A DNA stretch of 64,000 nucleotides from Sporosarcina sp. HYO08 (GTDB taxonomy: Bacteria > Bacillota > Bacilli > Bacillales_A > Planococcaceae), in NCBI RefSeq assembly GCF_001563475.1, contig NZ_LPUT01000027.1, forward strand, positions 310,001-374,000, read 5' to 3'. This document shows positions 1 to 8,350 of the stretch, piece by piece (positions within the stretch are counted from its first letter, which is position 1; each line of letters starts with the position of its first letter). The notes beneath the pieces are model-generated. The model was not told the DNA's origin, did not search any database, and saw only the letters and a list, made by a program, of their open reading frames with translations. The position numbers and the translations under genes were made by a program.

Positions 1-87
1 CTCGTTTGCAGATCCATTGCCGCAAGCTACTGCAATAACGCCAATAGCAGCGACTACTAATAATAAAACAAATTTTTTAATGTTCAA
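1..87 (-). CDS. Lipoprotein, N-terminal fragment (possible phosphate-binding PstS)
   Basis: Only the first 29 codons lie in the window; the gene runs off the left edge. It starts with TTG at 87, seven bases after a GGGGGAGG ribosome binding site. The peptide begins with a charged NIKK, a hydrophobic run, then AVAC-GNG, a lipoprotein signal peptide with the lipid-modified cysteine at residue 22. It follows pstB by 62 bp on the same strand with no clear terminator between, so it may be co-transcribed from the PhoP-box promoter. PstS is a lipoprotein in Gram-positives, so a phosphate-binding protein is a natural guess, but the visible part holds no family-specific residues. Gene order with pstB first would be unusual. 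Confidence 0.7.
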   Translation of the reverse strand, partial: MNIKKFVLLLVVAAIGVIAVACGNGSANE

Positions 88-149
88 TTGAATTCCTCCC
101 CCAAGCTCTCTCTATTCTTTTTTGTCTTGACTGTTATTTGATATAAAAG

Positions 150-968
150 TCACCCGAAACGACCGTTGATGTAGTCATTTGTTAGTCGATCGTTGGGATT
201 GTTGAAGATGGTTGCTGTGCTATTGACTTCGATAATCTCTCCGTTTAGGAAAAACGCGGTACGATCTGAAATCCTTGAAGCTTGCTGCATATTATGGGTG
301 ACAATTGCGATCGTTACATCATTTTTAATGGATGAAATGAGTTCTTCCACTTTATGTGTAGAAACAGGGTCTAGTGCGGATGTTGGCTCATCCATTAAAA
401 TGACTTCCGGATCGATGGCGAGACAGCGTGCGATACAAAGGCGCTGTTGCTGACCCCCCGAAAGACCATAAGCGCTTTTATGCAGTCGGTCTTTCACTTC
501 GTCCCATAATGCAGCTTTTTTCAAACTATCTTCTACGATCATATCGAGTGTGGCCTTATTTTTGATGCCGTGGATTTTAGGGCCAAACGCAATGTTTTCA
601 TAAATTGACTTTGGAAATGGATTTGGTTTTTGAAAAACCATGCCCACTTTGGAACGAAGCATTTCAACGGGCATTTCTTTTCCAAGAATATTGTTTCCTT
701 TGAATGTGATGTTGCCTGAAATATTGACATCCGGTACCATTTCGACCATTCGGTTGAGCGTTTTTAAATAAGTCGATTTCCCGCAACCGGAAGGCCCAAT
801 GATCGCAGTCACTTCTTTTTCATTAATAGAAAGATTAATATTTTTTAATGCATGGGAGGCTCCGTACCAAAGGTTCAACCCATTTGTTTCATAGACAGGT
901 TTCCGCCAATTTGTATTATCCATGACGCGGAGCTGTACATCCCCAATACGTTCTTTCAGTAAAGTCAT
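150..968 (-). CDS. pstB: Phosphate ABC transporter ATP-binding protein PstB
   Basis: This is the cytoplasmic ATPase that drives high-affinity phosphate import through the PstCA channel. The 272-residue protein has a Walker [10 protein letters not shown] near residue 60, a Q-loop region [11 protein letters not shown], the signature LSGGQQQR, Walker [14 protein letters not shown] and the switch histidine in THNMQQA. Length and the PNPFP stretch are typical of PstB rather than of other ABC ATPases. The ATG follows AGGAGGATGTAA. The gene is the first in its transcription unit: upstream lie four PhoP-box repeats and then the terminator of ytoQ. pstS, pstC and pstA are not visible here; a lipoprotein gene begins just downstream. 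Confidence 0.96.
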   Translation of the reverse strand: MTLLKERIGDVQLRVMDNTNWRKPVYETNGLNLWYGASHALKNINLSINEKEVTAIIGPSGCGKSTYLKTLNRMVEMVPDVNISGNITFKGNNILGKEMPVEMLRSKVGMVFQKPNPFPKSIYENIAFGPKIHGIKNKATLDMIVEDSLKKAALWDEVKDRLHKSAYGLSGGQQQRLCIARCLAIDPEVILMDEPTSALDPVSTHKVEELISSIKNDVTIAIVTHNMQQASRISDRTAFFLNGEIIEVNSTATIFNNPNDRLTNDYINGRFG

Positions 969-1007
969 TTACATCCTCCTAATCGTGTTGAAGATCTTCT
1001 CATGTGT

Positions 1008-1064
1008 ATTATCATAGGAAAAGATTGTTGAGGGAGTATGAAGGAAACGTAAAGGTTTTGTAAA
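1008..1064 (-). promoter_or_regulatory. PhoP-box promoter of pstB
   Basis: Read on the minus strand, four 6-base repeats TTTACA, TTTACG, TTCATA and TCAACA are separated by exactly 5 bases each (1064 to 1026), the 11-bp phasing of the Bacillus PhoP consensus TT(A/C/T)ACA. A -10 candidate TATGAT lies 9 bases after the last box (1016-1011). This is the layout of PhoP-activated Pho promoters, so pstB should be induced by phosphate starvation. Confidence 0.85.
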
Positions 1065-1103
1065 TAACCAAAAGCGCAGGGCGCCTGGAGTCTAGACGGA
1101 AAC

Positions 1104-1146
1104 AAAAAAAGGTTGCTCCTGTCACATGTGACTAGGGCAACCTTTT
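1104..1146 (-). terminator. Intrinsic terminator of ytoQ
   Basis: On the minus strand AAAGGTTGC pairs with GCAACCTTT, followed by a T run. The loop contains a second perfect palindrome GTCACATGTGAC, which makes a long two-part stem. It lies 2 bases beyond the ytoQ stop and separates that gene from the pstB promoter. Confidence 0.85.
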
Positions 1147-1148
1147 GG

Positions 1149-1589
1149 TTATTCAAATATATAGCGCAGCGCTTTGATCGCTTGGTCTACATTTTCAACG
1201 GTAACATGAGCCTTTCGGGAAAGTTCCTTTAATGCATGGTGGTGCGCTTCTTGGCGAATTAAAATAAGTGGCTTACCGTAAGCGACCGCGGCACTCGCGT
1301 CCATCGCTGTATTCCATTGCTTGTATTTTTCACCGAACAATGCAATGACGAGATCAGCTTTTTTCATTAAAACTTCTGTCCGTAAATTGTTAAAGCTGGA
1401 TGCGGCAGCGTCTTTGAAAATGGCGTTTGGCTGCTCACCTAAAATTTCCTCTCCGATATTGTCGGAGCGATCGTGGTCTAACATTGGGCTCACAAAATCG
1501 ATCGGTAACTTTAATGCGGCAGATTTTCGTATAATTTCCTCACGCCACGAACTATGAATTTCTCCTGCCAAGTAAACAATTAACTTCAT
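1149..1589 (-). CDS. ytoQ: YtoQ family protein (nucleoside deoxyribosyltransferase-like fold)
   Basis: The 146-residue protein matches Bacillus YtoQ in length and sequence from memory: the start KLIVYLAGEIHSSWREEI, the central DHDRSDNIGEEILG and ALFGEKYKQWNTAMDAS. The family resembles nucleoside 2-deoxyribosyltransferases but its substrate is not established, so the function stays open. The ATG has an AGGAGGG site 8 bases upstream. It is a single-gene unit with its own terminator, divergent from the amidohydrolase gene at 1700. Confidence 0.88.
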   Translation of the reverse strand: MKLIVYLAGEIHSSWREEIIRKSAALKLPIDFVSPMLDHDRSDNIGEEILGEQPNAIFKDAAASSFNNLRTEVLMKKADLVIALFGEKYKQWNTAMDASAAVAYGKPLILIRQEAHHHALKELSRKAHVTVENVDQAIKALRYIFE

Positions 1590-1643
1590 TCGTCAATCCC
1601 TCCTATAGCTATTACTTTAATTGTAGCATGAATTTTCCAAACA

Positions 1644-1673
1644 TTGACCCTTGGGTGCCCAGAAGTTTAGAAT
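1644..1673 (+). promoter_or_regulatory. Probable SigA promoter of the ytcJ-like gene
   Basis: TTGACC (1644-1649), an 18-base spacer and TAGAAT (1668-1673) sit 27 bases ahead of the start codon, which has its own GGGGGGA ribosome binding site. Confidence 0.5.
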
Positions 1674-1699
1674 AATACATAGTACTGGGGGGATTTTGG

Positions 1700-3262
1700 A
1701 TGCGAAAAATTTGGCATAACGGAACATTTCATACGATGGAAAAAGAAGGGGACGCGGTCGAAGCGCTCCTAACGGAAAATGGTAAAATTGTCGCGACGGG
1801 TACATATGCAGAATTCAAGGGACAAGCTGACCATGAAGTCGATTTAAAGGGGGCAGTGCTGTATCCGGGCTTCGTTGACAGTCATATGCATGTCATTGGG
1901 CATGGGGAAAAGCTGCTGCGGCTTGATTTGTCAAAAGCCTCATCCTCCGAGCAGATGATAGACATGTTACAGAACGCAGACGTGGTGGAAGATGAATGGT
2001 TTATCGGTGAAGGTTGGAATGAAAACAACTTCCCCGATCAGAAAATTTTCACGCGGCAAGAATTGGATCACGTGATGCAGGCACCTATGTTTTTGAAACG
2101 GACTTGTCGACATGCGGCGATCGTCAATTCGAAAGCGCTTGAAATCGCAGGGATTACAAAAGATACACCAGATCCTGAAGATGGGATTATTGTGCGGGAT
2201 GATAACGGTGAACCAACAGGCTTTTTAAAAGAGGGCGCGATGAATTTAGTATTGCAACATATGCCAGAGCCAACAGAAGCGTATTTAACGCGGGCGTTGG
2301 AGAAATCCATCAATGACATGCACGCACTTGGGTTAACGGGGGCAGTGACAGACGACCTTGGCTGGTACGGCGACTACAAAAAGCCCTTGCAGGCGTTTCA
2401 CAATGTGATTGGCGAACAAAAGAAATTCCGTGCGCATTTGTTGAGAGGTTCAGGTGTGTTCGAGCAATTAATGGAAGAACAAGCAGCTTACAATGAACCT
2501 TGGATCGATCCAGGAGAGATGAAGTTTTTCATCGACGGTGCATTGGGCGGAAAAACAGCATTGCTCAGTAAACCATATGTCGATACACCGGAAACGTCAG
2601 GGATTACCGTACTGACCGATGAGGAAATCGAAGCACAGGTGAAACTTGCCCGCAAATACGGAGAAGCAATTGCTGTACATGTGATTGGAGATGCCGCGGT
2701 CGAAAAAGCGTTGGATGTGATTGAAAAATACCCAGCGCCGAATGGGAAGCGAGATCGCCTCATTCATGTGAATGTGTTGCGAGAAGATTTAGTCGCACGG
2801 ATGAAAGGATTGCCTGTTATTTTGGACATTCAGCCGGTATTCGTATCTTCTGATTTTCCGTGGGTGATGGATCGGTTAGGAGAAGATCGTCTAGACTGGG
2901 CATATGCATGGAAAAAGCTGCTTGACCGCGGGTTTATATGCGGAGGCGGATCGGACGCGCCGATTGAAGAAGTTGATCCATTGCTTGGGATTTATGCGGC
3001 GGTTGCTCGGCGAAAAGTAGGGGAAACACATGAAGGGTATTTACCTGAAGAAAAATTGAGCCGTTTTGAAGCGGTTGGACTATTTACAACAGGGAGTGCT
3101 GCCACGATTGGGAAGGACGACGTGCGCGGTAAACTGGTGCCAGGTTTTGACGCTGATTTTACAGTGTTGGATCGGGATCTTTTCACAGTGCCGGCGGAAG
3201 AAATCGTAGAAGCGGAAGTCGTGATGACAGTTGTGGCGGGCGATGTGGTGTATAGTAAATGA
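1700..3262 (+). CDS. ytcJ: Amidohydrolase family metal-dependent hydrolase (YtcJ-like)
   Basis: This 520-residue protein is a member of the amidohydrolase superfamily, subgroup Amidohydro_3, close to B. subtilis YtcJ. The metal-binding HxH lies in VDSHMHVIGHG near residue 64. Later ligands are the histidine in AIAVHVIGDAA, the one in RLIHVNVLR, and the aspartate in GGGSDAPIEEVDP. The C-terminal PGFDADFTVLDRD closes the composite beta-sandwich as in other family members. Substrates are typically N-acylated or cyclic amides, but the specific one cannot be read from sequence. It may be co-transcribed with the two small genes that follow up to the terminator at 3764. Confidence 0.9.
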   Translation: MRKIWHNGTFHTMEKEGDAVEALLTENGKIVATGTYAEFKGQADHEVDLKGAVLYPGFVDSHMHVIGHGEKLLRLDLSKASSSEQMIDMLQNADVVEDEWFIGEGWNENNFPDQKIFTRQELDHVMQAPMFLKRTCRHAAIVNSKALEIAGITKDTPDPEDGIIVRDDNGEPTGFLKEGAMNLVLQHMPEPTEAYLTRALEKSINDMHALGLTGAVTDDLGWYGDYKKPLQAFHNVIGEQKKFRAHLLRGSGVFEQLMEEQAAYNEPWIDPGEMKFFIDGALGGKTALLSKPYVDTPETSGITVLTDEEIEAQVKLARKYGEAIAVHVIGDAAVEKALDVIEKYPAPNGKRDRLIHVNVLREDLVARMKGLPVILDIQPVFVSSDFPWVMDRLGEDRLDWAYAWKKLLDRGFICGGGSDAPIEEVDPLLGIYAAVARRKVGETHEGYLPEEKLSRFEAVGLFTTGSAATIGKDDVRGKLVPGFDADFTVLDRDLFTVPAEEIVEAEVVMTVVAGDVVYSK

Positions 3263-3308
3263 AACCAATAGCGAATGATTCCGTATTCTAGGAAGGGAGT
3301 GATTCACT

Positions 3309-3554
3309 ATGAAAAAATATTTGGTTTTTATTGTTAGTTTTGCGGTACTTTATGCAGGGCTTCAACTTGTCTCTGGCGCATTGTTAACATTTTTTTATAC
3401 GCCCGATTTTACGACGGCAAGTGGTGCTGTGTCGCAAGAAGTGGCATTTGGGAAGGGGTCTTCAATGCCTATGATTTTCCTATTCATCGCTGCGACAGCT
3501 GCCTATATACTTTCCAATGTACTAGGGAAGAATGCTAAAGGACAACATGTTTGA
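3309..3554 (+). CDS. Small membrane protein, two TM segments
   Basis: The 81-residue protein has two hydrophobic segments (about residues 5-28 and 52-72) separated by a polar loop, and a short basic tail. The ATG follows GGAAGGGAGTG at good spacing, which supports a real gene. I do not recognise the family. It sits between ytcJ and ywbE with gaps of 46 and 15 bp, so all three may be one operon. Confidence 0.75.
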   Translation: MKKYLVFIVSFAVLYAGLQLVSGALLTFFYTPDFTTASGAVSQEVAFGKGSSMPMIFLFIAATAAYILSNVLGKNAKGQHV

Positions 3555-3569
3555 AAGGAAAGTGTTAAT

Positions 3570-3764
3570 GTGAGCGGACAAAATCGAAGTGATATTAGGG
3601 CGGGTCTAAAAGTAGCTGTTATATTAAAGAAAGACCAACGAACAGGCGTTAAAACGGAAGGCGTCGTCAAAGATATTTTGACAAATTCAAGTTTCCATCC
3701 ACATGGCATTAAAGTGCGTTTAACAGATGGACAAGTCGGTCGGGTGTGCGATATTTTGGAATGA
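3570..3764 (+). CDS. ywbE: YwbE family protein
   Basis: The 64-residue protein matches the YwbE family: RSDIRAGLKVAVILKKDQRTG, then VKDILTNSSFHPHGIKVRL and a C-terminal GQVGRVCDI. The fold is a small all-beta domain; the biological role is unknown. The start is GTG, preceded by AAAGGAAAG at 6-7 bases. An intrinsic terminator begins at the stop codon. Confidence 0.88.
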   Translation: MSGQNRSDIRAGLKVAVILKKDQRTGVKTEGVVKDILTNSSFHPHGIKVRLTDGQVGRVCDILE

Positions 3765-3790
3765 AAAAGATCCTGCGGGGTCTTTTTTTG
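3764..3790 (+). terminator. Intrinsic terminator after ywbE
   Basis: AAAAAGATCC and GGGGTCTTTTTTT form a short stem with a 3-4 base loop and a T run of seven, starting at the ywbE stop codon. Confidence 0.8.
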
Positions 3791-3836
3791 TTAGAAGTCG
3801 ATGCGTTTGGGATTTGCCCGTTGTAAACTAAGGAGA

Positions 3837-3941
3837 CGGTCATAAAAGGACTTATGCCGGTCAGAACCGCCCCTATGCCGGTCATAAGTACAGCCATGGC
3901 GATCATAATAGGCCCCGTGCCGATCAATGGCAGGGGAAATA
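3837..3941. repeat. Five degenerate 21-bp tandem units (locus A)
   Basis: CGGTCA or CGATCA begins at 3837, 3858, 3879, 3900 and 3921, exactly 21 bp apart each time. Units share CGGTCATAA at the front and TATGC or close variants at the back; the middle is variable. The block fills the space between the ywbE terminator and the EamA gene. It has no ORF and no clear promoter role. The same period with a different sequence recurs at 8221, 9897 and 60640. Confidence 0.85.
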
Positions 3942-4004
3942 AAAGACTTGCGGATCATGTAAATCCGCTATAATGGTACTATTAAAAAAATGGCGGTGAC
4001 ATGT

Positions 4005-4886
4005 ATGCGGAAATATATTGGCGAAATTGGACTCATCATAACGGCAATTATCTGGGGAAGCGGCTTTGTGGCTAGTGCGGTGGCGCTGGAACATTATACA
4101 CCTTACCAGATTATGGCGGGAAGGTTTTTAATGGGCGCGCTCCTATTAAGTATCGTTTTTCATAAAAAGTTAAAAGATCTAAAGAAGAGTACGATCATCA
4201 AGGGCGCAATTTTAGGAATCTTCTTATATGTAGCGTTCGTTCTTCAAACGGTGGGGCTTCAATATACAACCCCATCTAAAAATGCGTTTTTAACAGCGGT
4301 GAATGTTGTGATCGTTCCTTTTATCGGTTTTTTATTGTACAAGAAAAAAATCGACGGGTTCGAACTTGTTGGTGCCATAATGGCAATCATTGGTGTGGCA
4401 GTATTATCGCTGCAATTATCCTTTGACATTAATATCGGGGATTTATTGACGCTCTTATGTGCTGTCGGATTTGCGTTCCACATTTTCTATACGTCTCGAT
4501 TCGTAAAAGGTGAAGATGCGGTTTTGCTCACCCTTACGCAAATGGTGACAGCGGCAATCATCGGCTGTGTGGTTGTCGTATTCAAAGGGGAGACTTCTTT
4601 TTCGATGCAAACAGAAGGCTTGACGATGCTGCTGTATTTAGCGATTTTTTCAACAACAATTGCATTTTTACTGCAAACAATGGCGCAGAAATTCATTTCC
4701 GAAACGAAAGCAGCGATCATCTTGTCGACAGAATCGTTTTGGGGTATGGCATTTTCAGTCGTCATATTAAGTGAAGTGTTAACGGTAAAAATGATGATTG
4801 GTGCAGTTCTCATTTTGGGGGCGATTTTGATCTCTGAAACGAAGTTTGGTTTTCCTAAAAAGAAAGAAATTGAAGAAATCACTTAA
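4005..4886 (+). CDS. EamA/DMT-family permease
   Basis: This is a ten-TM drug/metabolite-type transporter of about 293 residues with two EamA repeats. The first repeat opens with IITAIIWGSGFVASAVALEHYTPYQ and contains ALLLS and VGLQYTTPSKNAFLTA. The second includes STTIAFLLQTMAQKFISETKAAIILSTES, a hallmark of the family. I chose ATG at 4005 because GGCGGTGA lies 5 bases upstream; the ATG at 3990 has no ribosome binding site. The substrate is unknown; family members export amino acids or metabolites. The YcxB-like gene follows with a 13-bp gap and may be co-transcribed. Confidence 0.9.
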   Translation: MRKYIGEIGLIITAIIWGSGFVASAVALEHYTPYQIMAGRFLMGALLLSIVFHKKLKDLKKSTIIKGAILGIFLYVAFVLQTVGLQYTTPSKNAFLTAVNVVIVPFIGFLLYKKKIDGFELVGAIMAIIGVAVLSLQLSFDINIGDLLTLLCAVGFAFHIFYTSRFVKGEDAVLLTLTQMVTAAIIGCVVVVFKGETSFSMQTEGLTMLLYLAIFSTTIAFLLQTMAQKFISETKAAIILSTESFWGMAFSVVILSEVLTVKMMIGAVLILGAILISETKFGFPKKKEIEEIT

Positions 4887-4899
4887 TGGGGGATGGACG

Positions 4900-5412
4900 A
4901 TGGAGATCTATTACAATTTAACTGAAGAAGACTATATCCATTTCAATTTATACCACGTCAAAAATTCTAAAACGGGTAAGCAGGCGTTAGGATGGCAAAG
5001 GTTTTTATCGCCATTCATCTTTATCGCAGGTGCTTACTTTCTCTCATGGATGGGGGACATCCCGTTGTTGCCGCTACTAATTACTTTTTTACTTATGAGC
5101 GCTTTATGGGTTGTTTTTTATCCAAAGTATTTTTATAGTCTCATTACCCGTCATGCGAAGAAAATGATAAAAGAAGGAAAGAATGACGGCTTATTAGGCG
5201 ATCATCAGCTCACGTTGACCGATGAAGGATTGGTCGATACATCTTCCAATAAAGAAACGAAAGTAACTTGGTCTGGCATTACAAGTTTTCAAGAAGACGA
5301 CCAATATTTTTACTTGTATAATAGCTCAGTAAGTGCCTATATTTTGCCGAAGCGGGAAATCGATCAAGTTGATCAATTGAGAATGTATGTACAGTCGAAG
5401 CTGGAGAGATAA
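4900..5412 (+). CDS. YcxB-like membrane protein
   Basis: The 170-residue protein has a short polar N-terminus (EIYYNLTEEDYIHFNLYH), two closely spaced TM helices around residues 34-72, and a C-terminal beta-rich domain with KVTWSGITSFQEDDQYFYLY and YILPKREID. This arrangement matches the YcxB/YcxB_C family, whose function is unknown. The ATG at 4900 has a GGGGGATGG site just upstream; an in-frame upstream ATG would overlap the permease gene and has no such site. Confidence 0.8.
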   Translation: MEIYYNLTEEDYIHFNLYHVKNSKTGKQALGWQRFLSPFIFIAGAYFLSWMGDIPLLPLLITFLLMSALWVVFYPKYFYSLITRHAKKMIKEGKNDGLLGDHQLTLTDEGLVDTSSNKETKVTWSGITSFQEDDQYFYLYNSSVSAYILPKREIDQVDQLRMYVQSKLER

Positions 5413-5419
5413 ATGAACT

Positions 5420-5629
5420 TTAGAGAAGGTTGTGCAATTTCGCATTCATAATGGCTTTTACTTTTTGAGTTTGTTTGATTTCGTCTTTGCTGGGCGGGTT
5501 TGGATTTAACCAGTTCATGAATGCATTGTCATACAAACCTTCATAAGCAATCCCTTCATAATAAATTGTATAAGAAAAATGTTTGTGAATTTGAATAGTT
5601 GATTTGATCTTTTGTAATTTAGAAAACAT
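5420..5629 (-). CDS. Small DUF5342/YheE-like protein
   Basis: The 69-residue soluble protein starts MFSKLQKIKSTIQIH and contains FSYTIYYEGIAYEGLYDNAFMNWLNPNPP, then a helical tail ending in MNAKLHNLL. The pattern of a short beta hairpin followed by W-x-NP-x-PP resembles the small YheE/DUF5342 proteins of Bacillus. The ATG is preceded by GGAGGATT at 6-7 bases. The longer reading frame that extends to 5812 runs antisense into lytS and lacks a start signal. Function unknown; convergent with the YcxB-like gene, 7 bp away. Confidence 0.68.
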   Translation of the reverse strand: MFSKLQKIKSTIQIHKHFSYTIYYEGIAYEGLYDNAFMNWLNPNPPSKDEIKQTQKVKAIMNAKLHNLL

Positions 5630-5750
5630 CGTGAAATCCTCCACATATTTGTTATGGCTAGAATACCGGCTTAAAATTAAAAGAAGTTTGGAAGAAAATG
5701 AGATTTTAATGAGAAACCGAATTTCTCGGTTTAGACAGGGGGTGATTGTC

Positions 5751-7520
5751 TTGTTAGATTTATTTGTCATAATGTTTGAAAGGGTTGGAATGATTATTGC
5801 AGTTGCATTCATTTTAACCCGTTTTCAATTTTTTAAAGACTTAGTTCGGCATGATCAGTTGAATAGACGGCAAGAGCTCTCTGCCATTTTATATTTTGGG
5901 CTTTTTGGCATTGCGGGTACTTATTTCGGCGTTGCGTTTAATACGGACACATCCAATTTTAATAGCGTGGCGCTTGAACTAGCGGCAGAAGAAGCGATCG
6001 CAAACTCAAGGGTGATTGGGATTGTCGTTGCAGGGCTGTTAGGTGGATATCGGCTAGGGATTGGCGCCGGGCTCATCGCGGGAATTCACCGGATGACGCT
6101 GGGTGGGTTCACAGCGTTCTCTTGTGGTTTTTCCACAATCGTCGCGGGCTTTCTGGCAGGGTATTTTCATCAGAAAAAGAAAGTTCTTTCCCCACTCACA
6201 ATTTTTGGCATCGGCGCAATGGCCGAAGCTATGCAAATGGGTGTCATTTTACTCATCTCCAAGCCATTTGAAAAAGCGTATGCCCTCGTTGAAGTGATTG
6301 GGCTGCCGATGATTATTACAAACGGCGTAGGTACTGCGCTGTTCATTTTAATCATCCGCCATGTGACAAGCGAGCGGGAGAAAGAGACGGCGCTGCAAGC
6401 ACAAAAAACATTGCGCATTGCCGACCAAACCCTTGGCCACTTACGGAAAGGCATGAACACGGACACGGCTCGTGCTGTCTGTGACATTTTATACCGCGAA
6501 CTAAAACCCAGTGCAGTTGCCATTACCAATTCAACAAGTATCTTGTCACATGTCGGAATCGCAAGCGATCATCACCAAATGAACAGCCCGATTCGGACGG
6601 ATGAAACGAAGGAAGTTATTGACAATGGGAAGCTGATGGTCGTCGATGAAGGCACCATTCACTGTACAGAGCCGACGTGTCCACTTGGCGCGGCGGTCAT
6701 TGCACCGCTTATCCAAAGGGGGAAAACAGTTGGGACATTGAAGTTGTATTATTCTTCGGGAAAAACAATTACCGATGTCACGGTTGAGTTAATTACCGGC
6801 TTAAGTGCCCTCCTTAGTAACCAGCTAGAACTGGCCGAAGCGGATCGCGCGGTGCAACTTGCGAAAGAAGCGGAAATCAAGGCATTACAAGCGCAAATCC
6901 ATCCACATTTTTTATTTAATGCGATGAACACGATCGTATCTCTAATCAGGACAGATCCCGATCAGGCCAGGAGACTGCTCACCTCGCTATCGTACTTTCT
7001 TCGTCAAAACGTCACCGGTACGACAGCAACGCTTGTGTCTCTGGCGCAGGAACTTTCGCATGTCAAAGCCTATTTAGCCATTAATAAAGCAAGATTCGTA
7101 GACAAATTGACCATTTATTACGACGTGGAGGAAACGGTACTGACGCAATCCATTCCGCCATTCACATTGCAGCCCATTGTCGAAAACGCCATTCATCATG
7201 GGATTAAAGATATGGAAAGAGACAGTGTGATTGAAGTATTTATCCGTCCAATAGGCGATGACATTGAAATAGGTGTATCCGATAACGGGCAAGGGATGTC
7301 ATCGGAGCGGGCTGCGATGCTTGGCACGGGTCAATTGGCATCCGAAACGGGAACCGGCGTCGGGTTATTTAATGTCAACCGACGTCTGCAAATGACTTTT
7401 GGAGAACGGTCGTCCCTCGTTGTCCAAAGTGAACCGATGAAAGGAACGACGATTTCTTTTCGAATACCTAAAGGGGAGGTGGGGAACGATGGAGAAAATC
7501 CAAGCGATGATCGTGGATGA
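5751..7520 (+). CDS. lytS: Sensor histidine kinase LytS
   Basis: This is the membrane sensor of the LytST two-component system, 589 residues, about the length of B. subtilis LytS. The order is a 5TM-5TMR_LYT domain (about residues 1-190, with GGYRLGIGAGLIAGIHRMTLGG), a GAF domain, a His_kinase domain with the motif QIHPHFLFNAMNTI (histidines 384 and 386) and a HATPase domain with PIVENAIHHGI and GIGVSDNGQGM-type boxes. The start is TTG at 5751, right after CAGGGGGTGATTGTC; the ATG further upstream has no site and gives a polar extension foreign to LytS. It overlaps lytT by 32 bp. In Bacillus, LytST responds to extracellular pyruvate, which fits the adjacent CstA-family gene. Confidence 0.94.
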   Translation: MLDLFVIMFERVGMIIAVAFILTRFQFFKDLVRHDQLNRRQELSAILYFGLFGIAGTYFGVAFNTDTSNFNSVALELAAEEAIANSRVIGIVVAGLLGGYRLGIGAGLIAGIHRMTLGGFTAFSCGFSTIVAGFLAGYFHQKKKVLSPLTIFGIGAMAEAMQMGVILLISKPFEKAYALVEVIGLPMIITNGVGTALFILIIRHVTSEREKETALQAQKTLRIADQTLGHLRKGMNTDTARAVCDILYRELKPSAVAITNSTSILSHVGIASDHHQMNSPIRTDETKEVIDNGKLMVVDEGTIHCTEPTCPLGAAVIAPLIQRGKTVGTLKLYYSSGKTITDVTVELITGLSALLSNQLELAEADRAVQLAKEAEIKALQAQIHPHFLFNAMNTIVSLIRTDPDQARRLLTSLSYFLRQNVTGTTATLVSLAQELSHVKAYLAINKARFVDKLTIYYDVEETVLTQSIPPFTLQPIVENAIHHGIKDMERDSVIEVFIRPIGDDIEIGVSDNGQGMSSERAAMLGTGQLASETGTGVGLFNVNRRLQMTFGERSSLVVQSEPMKGTTISFRIPKGEVGNDGENPSDDRG

Positions 7521-8214
7521 TGAGCGGTATGCCCGCGAAGAATTGACTTATTTACTCGGGAAATTTCCGGGCATTCAAATTGTCGGCGAAGCGGAAAGCG
7601 GAGAAACGGCTGTCGTTAAGGCATTACAACTCCAGCCGGATGTAATTTTTCTGGACGTTGAAATGCCAAAAATGAATGGCATGGAAGTAGCAAAAGCATT
7701 AATTGAACTTAAAAAAGTGCCGCTCATTATATTCGCAACAGCGTATCCGCAATTTGCGGCGGAAGCATTTCGCATCAACGCTACGGATTATTTGCTAAAA
7801 CCGTACGATGAAGAACAGCTTAAACAAACGATTGACCGAATCGAAAAAGTATTAGCGCCGTCAGCGGCTCCAGAAGTTGAAACGTTTGGGAAGTTGGCGG
7901 TCGAAGCGGATGGGGAAATCGTTTATGTAGCTCCGGATGATATTTTGTATGTATTCAGAGATGACAAGGTAACGAAAATCGCCACCGCTTCTCACGAGTA
8001 TGAAATCCGTGCAACGCTAAAAGAACTAGAGAATCGTTTGACAGCATTTTCATTTTTCCGGATTCATAAAGGATATGTCGTTAATTTAAAATATGTGCGT
8101 CGTTTAACGCCTTGGTTTAACGGCGCCTATCAGCTTGAATTGGATGGCCGGACGGAACTGTTATCGGTCAGCAGAAACTATGTGAGAGAGTTGCGCCAGC
8201 GCTTAGAGCTATAA
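7489..8214 (+). CDS. lytT: LytTR response regulator LytT
   Basis: The 241-residue regulator has an N-terminal receiver (acidic pair DDE near residue 8, phosphoacceptor Asp56 in [13 protein letters not shown], the conserved Lys in LLKPYDE) and a C-terminal LytTR DNA-binding domain from about residue 135 ([32 protein letters not shown]). Length equals B. subtilis LytT. The ATG has AAGGGGAGGTGGGG upstream inside lytS. The probable target is the downstream cstA gene; the region between holds three GACATGT direct repeats 21 bp apart. Confidence 0.94.
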   Translation: MEKIQAMIVDDERYAREELTYLLGKFPGIQIVGEAESGETAVVKALQLQPDVIFLDVEMPKMNGMEVAKALIELKKVPLIIFATAYPQFAAEAFRINATDYLLKPYDEEQLKQTIDRIEKVLAPSAAPEVETFGKLAVEADGEIVYVAPDDILYVFRDDKVTKIATASHEYEIRATLKELENRLTAFSFFRIHKGYVVNLKYVRRLTPWFNGAYQLELDGRTELLSVSRNYVRELRQRLEL

Positions 8215-8220
8215 ACGAAG

Positions 8221-8283
8221 GACATGTCAGTCTAGGAAATTGACATGTTAGTCGCTCAAATTGACATGTTAGATCAAAAACAC
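8221..8283. repeat. Three 21-bp direct repeats between lytT and cstA (locus B)
   Basis: GACATGT begins at 8221, 8242 and 8263, exactly 21 bp apart; the units share GACATGTTAGTC and AAATT. LytTR proteins bind direct repeats about two helical turns apart, so these could be LytT sites for the cstA promoter. The same 21-bp spacing with other sequences is found at three unrelated loci in this window, so they may instead belong to that repeat class. Confidence 0.8.
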
Positions 8284-8350
8284 CCCACTATTAGAGGATT
8301 CCCTTTACACTGAATATATGAAGTAGCAAAAGGGAAAGGGTGAGTTTTCA

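Noticed and set aside
965-1156. 63-codon minus-strand ORF before pstB
   Set aside because: It covers the PhoP boxes and the ytoQ terminator, has no start signal and an unlikely composition.
5604-5750. Longer N-terminus of LytS
   Set aside because: No ribosome binding site upstream; the extra 49 residues are polar and basic, while LytS proteins start just before the first TM helix, as the TTG at 5751 gives.
5630-5812. N-terminal extension of the small minus-strand gene at 5420
   Set aside because: It would run antisense into the lytS start; a good ribosome binding site stands before the shorter ATG at 5629.
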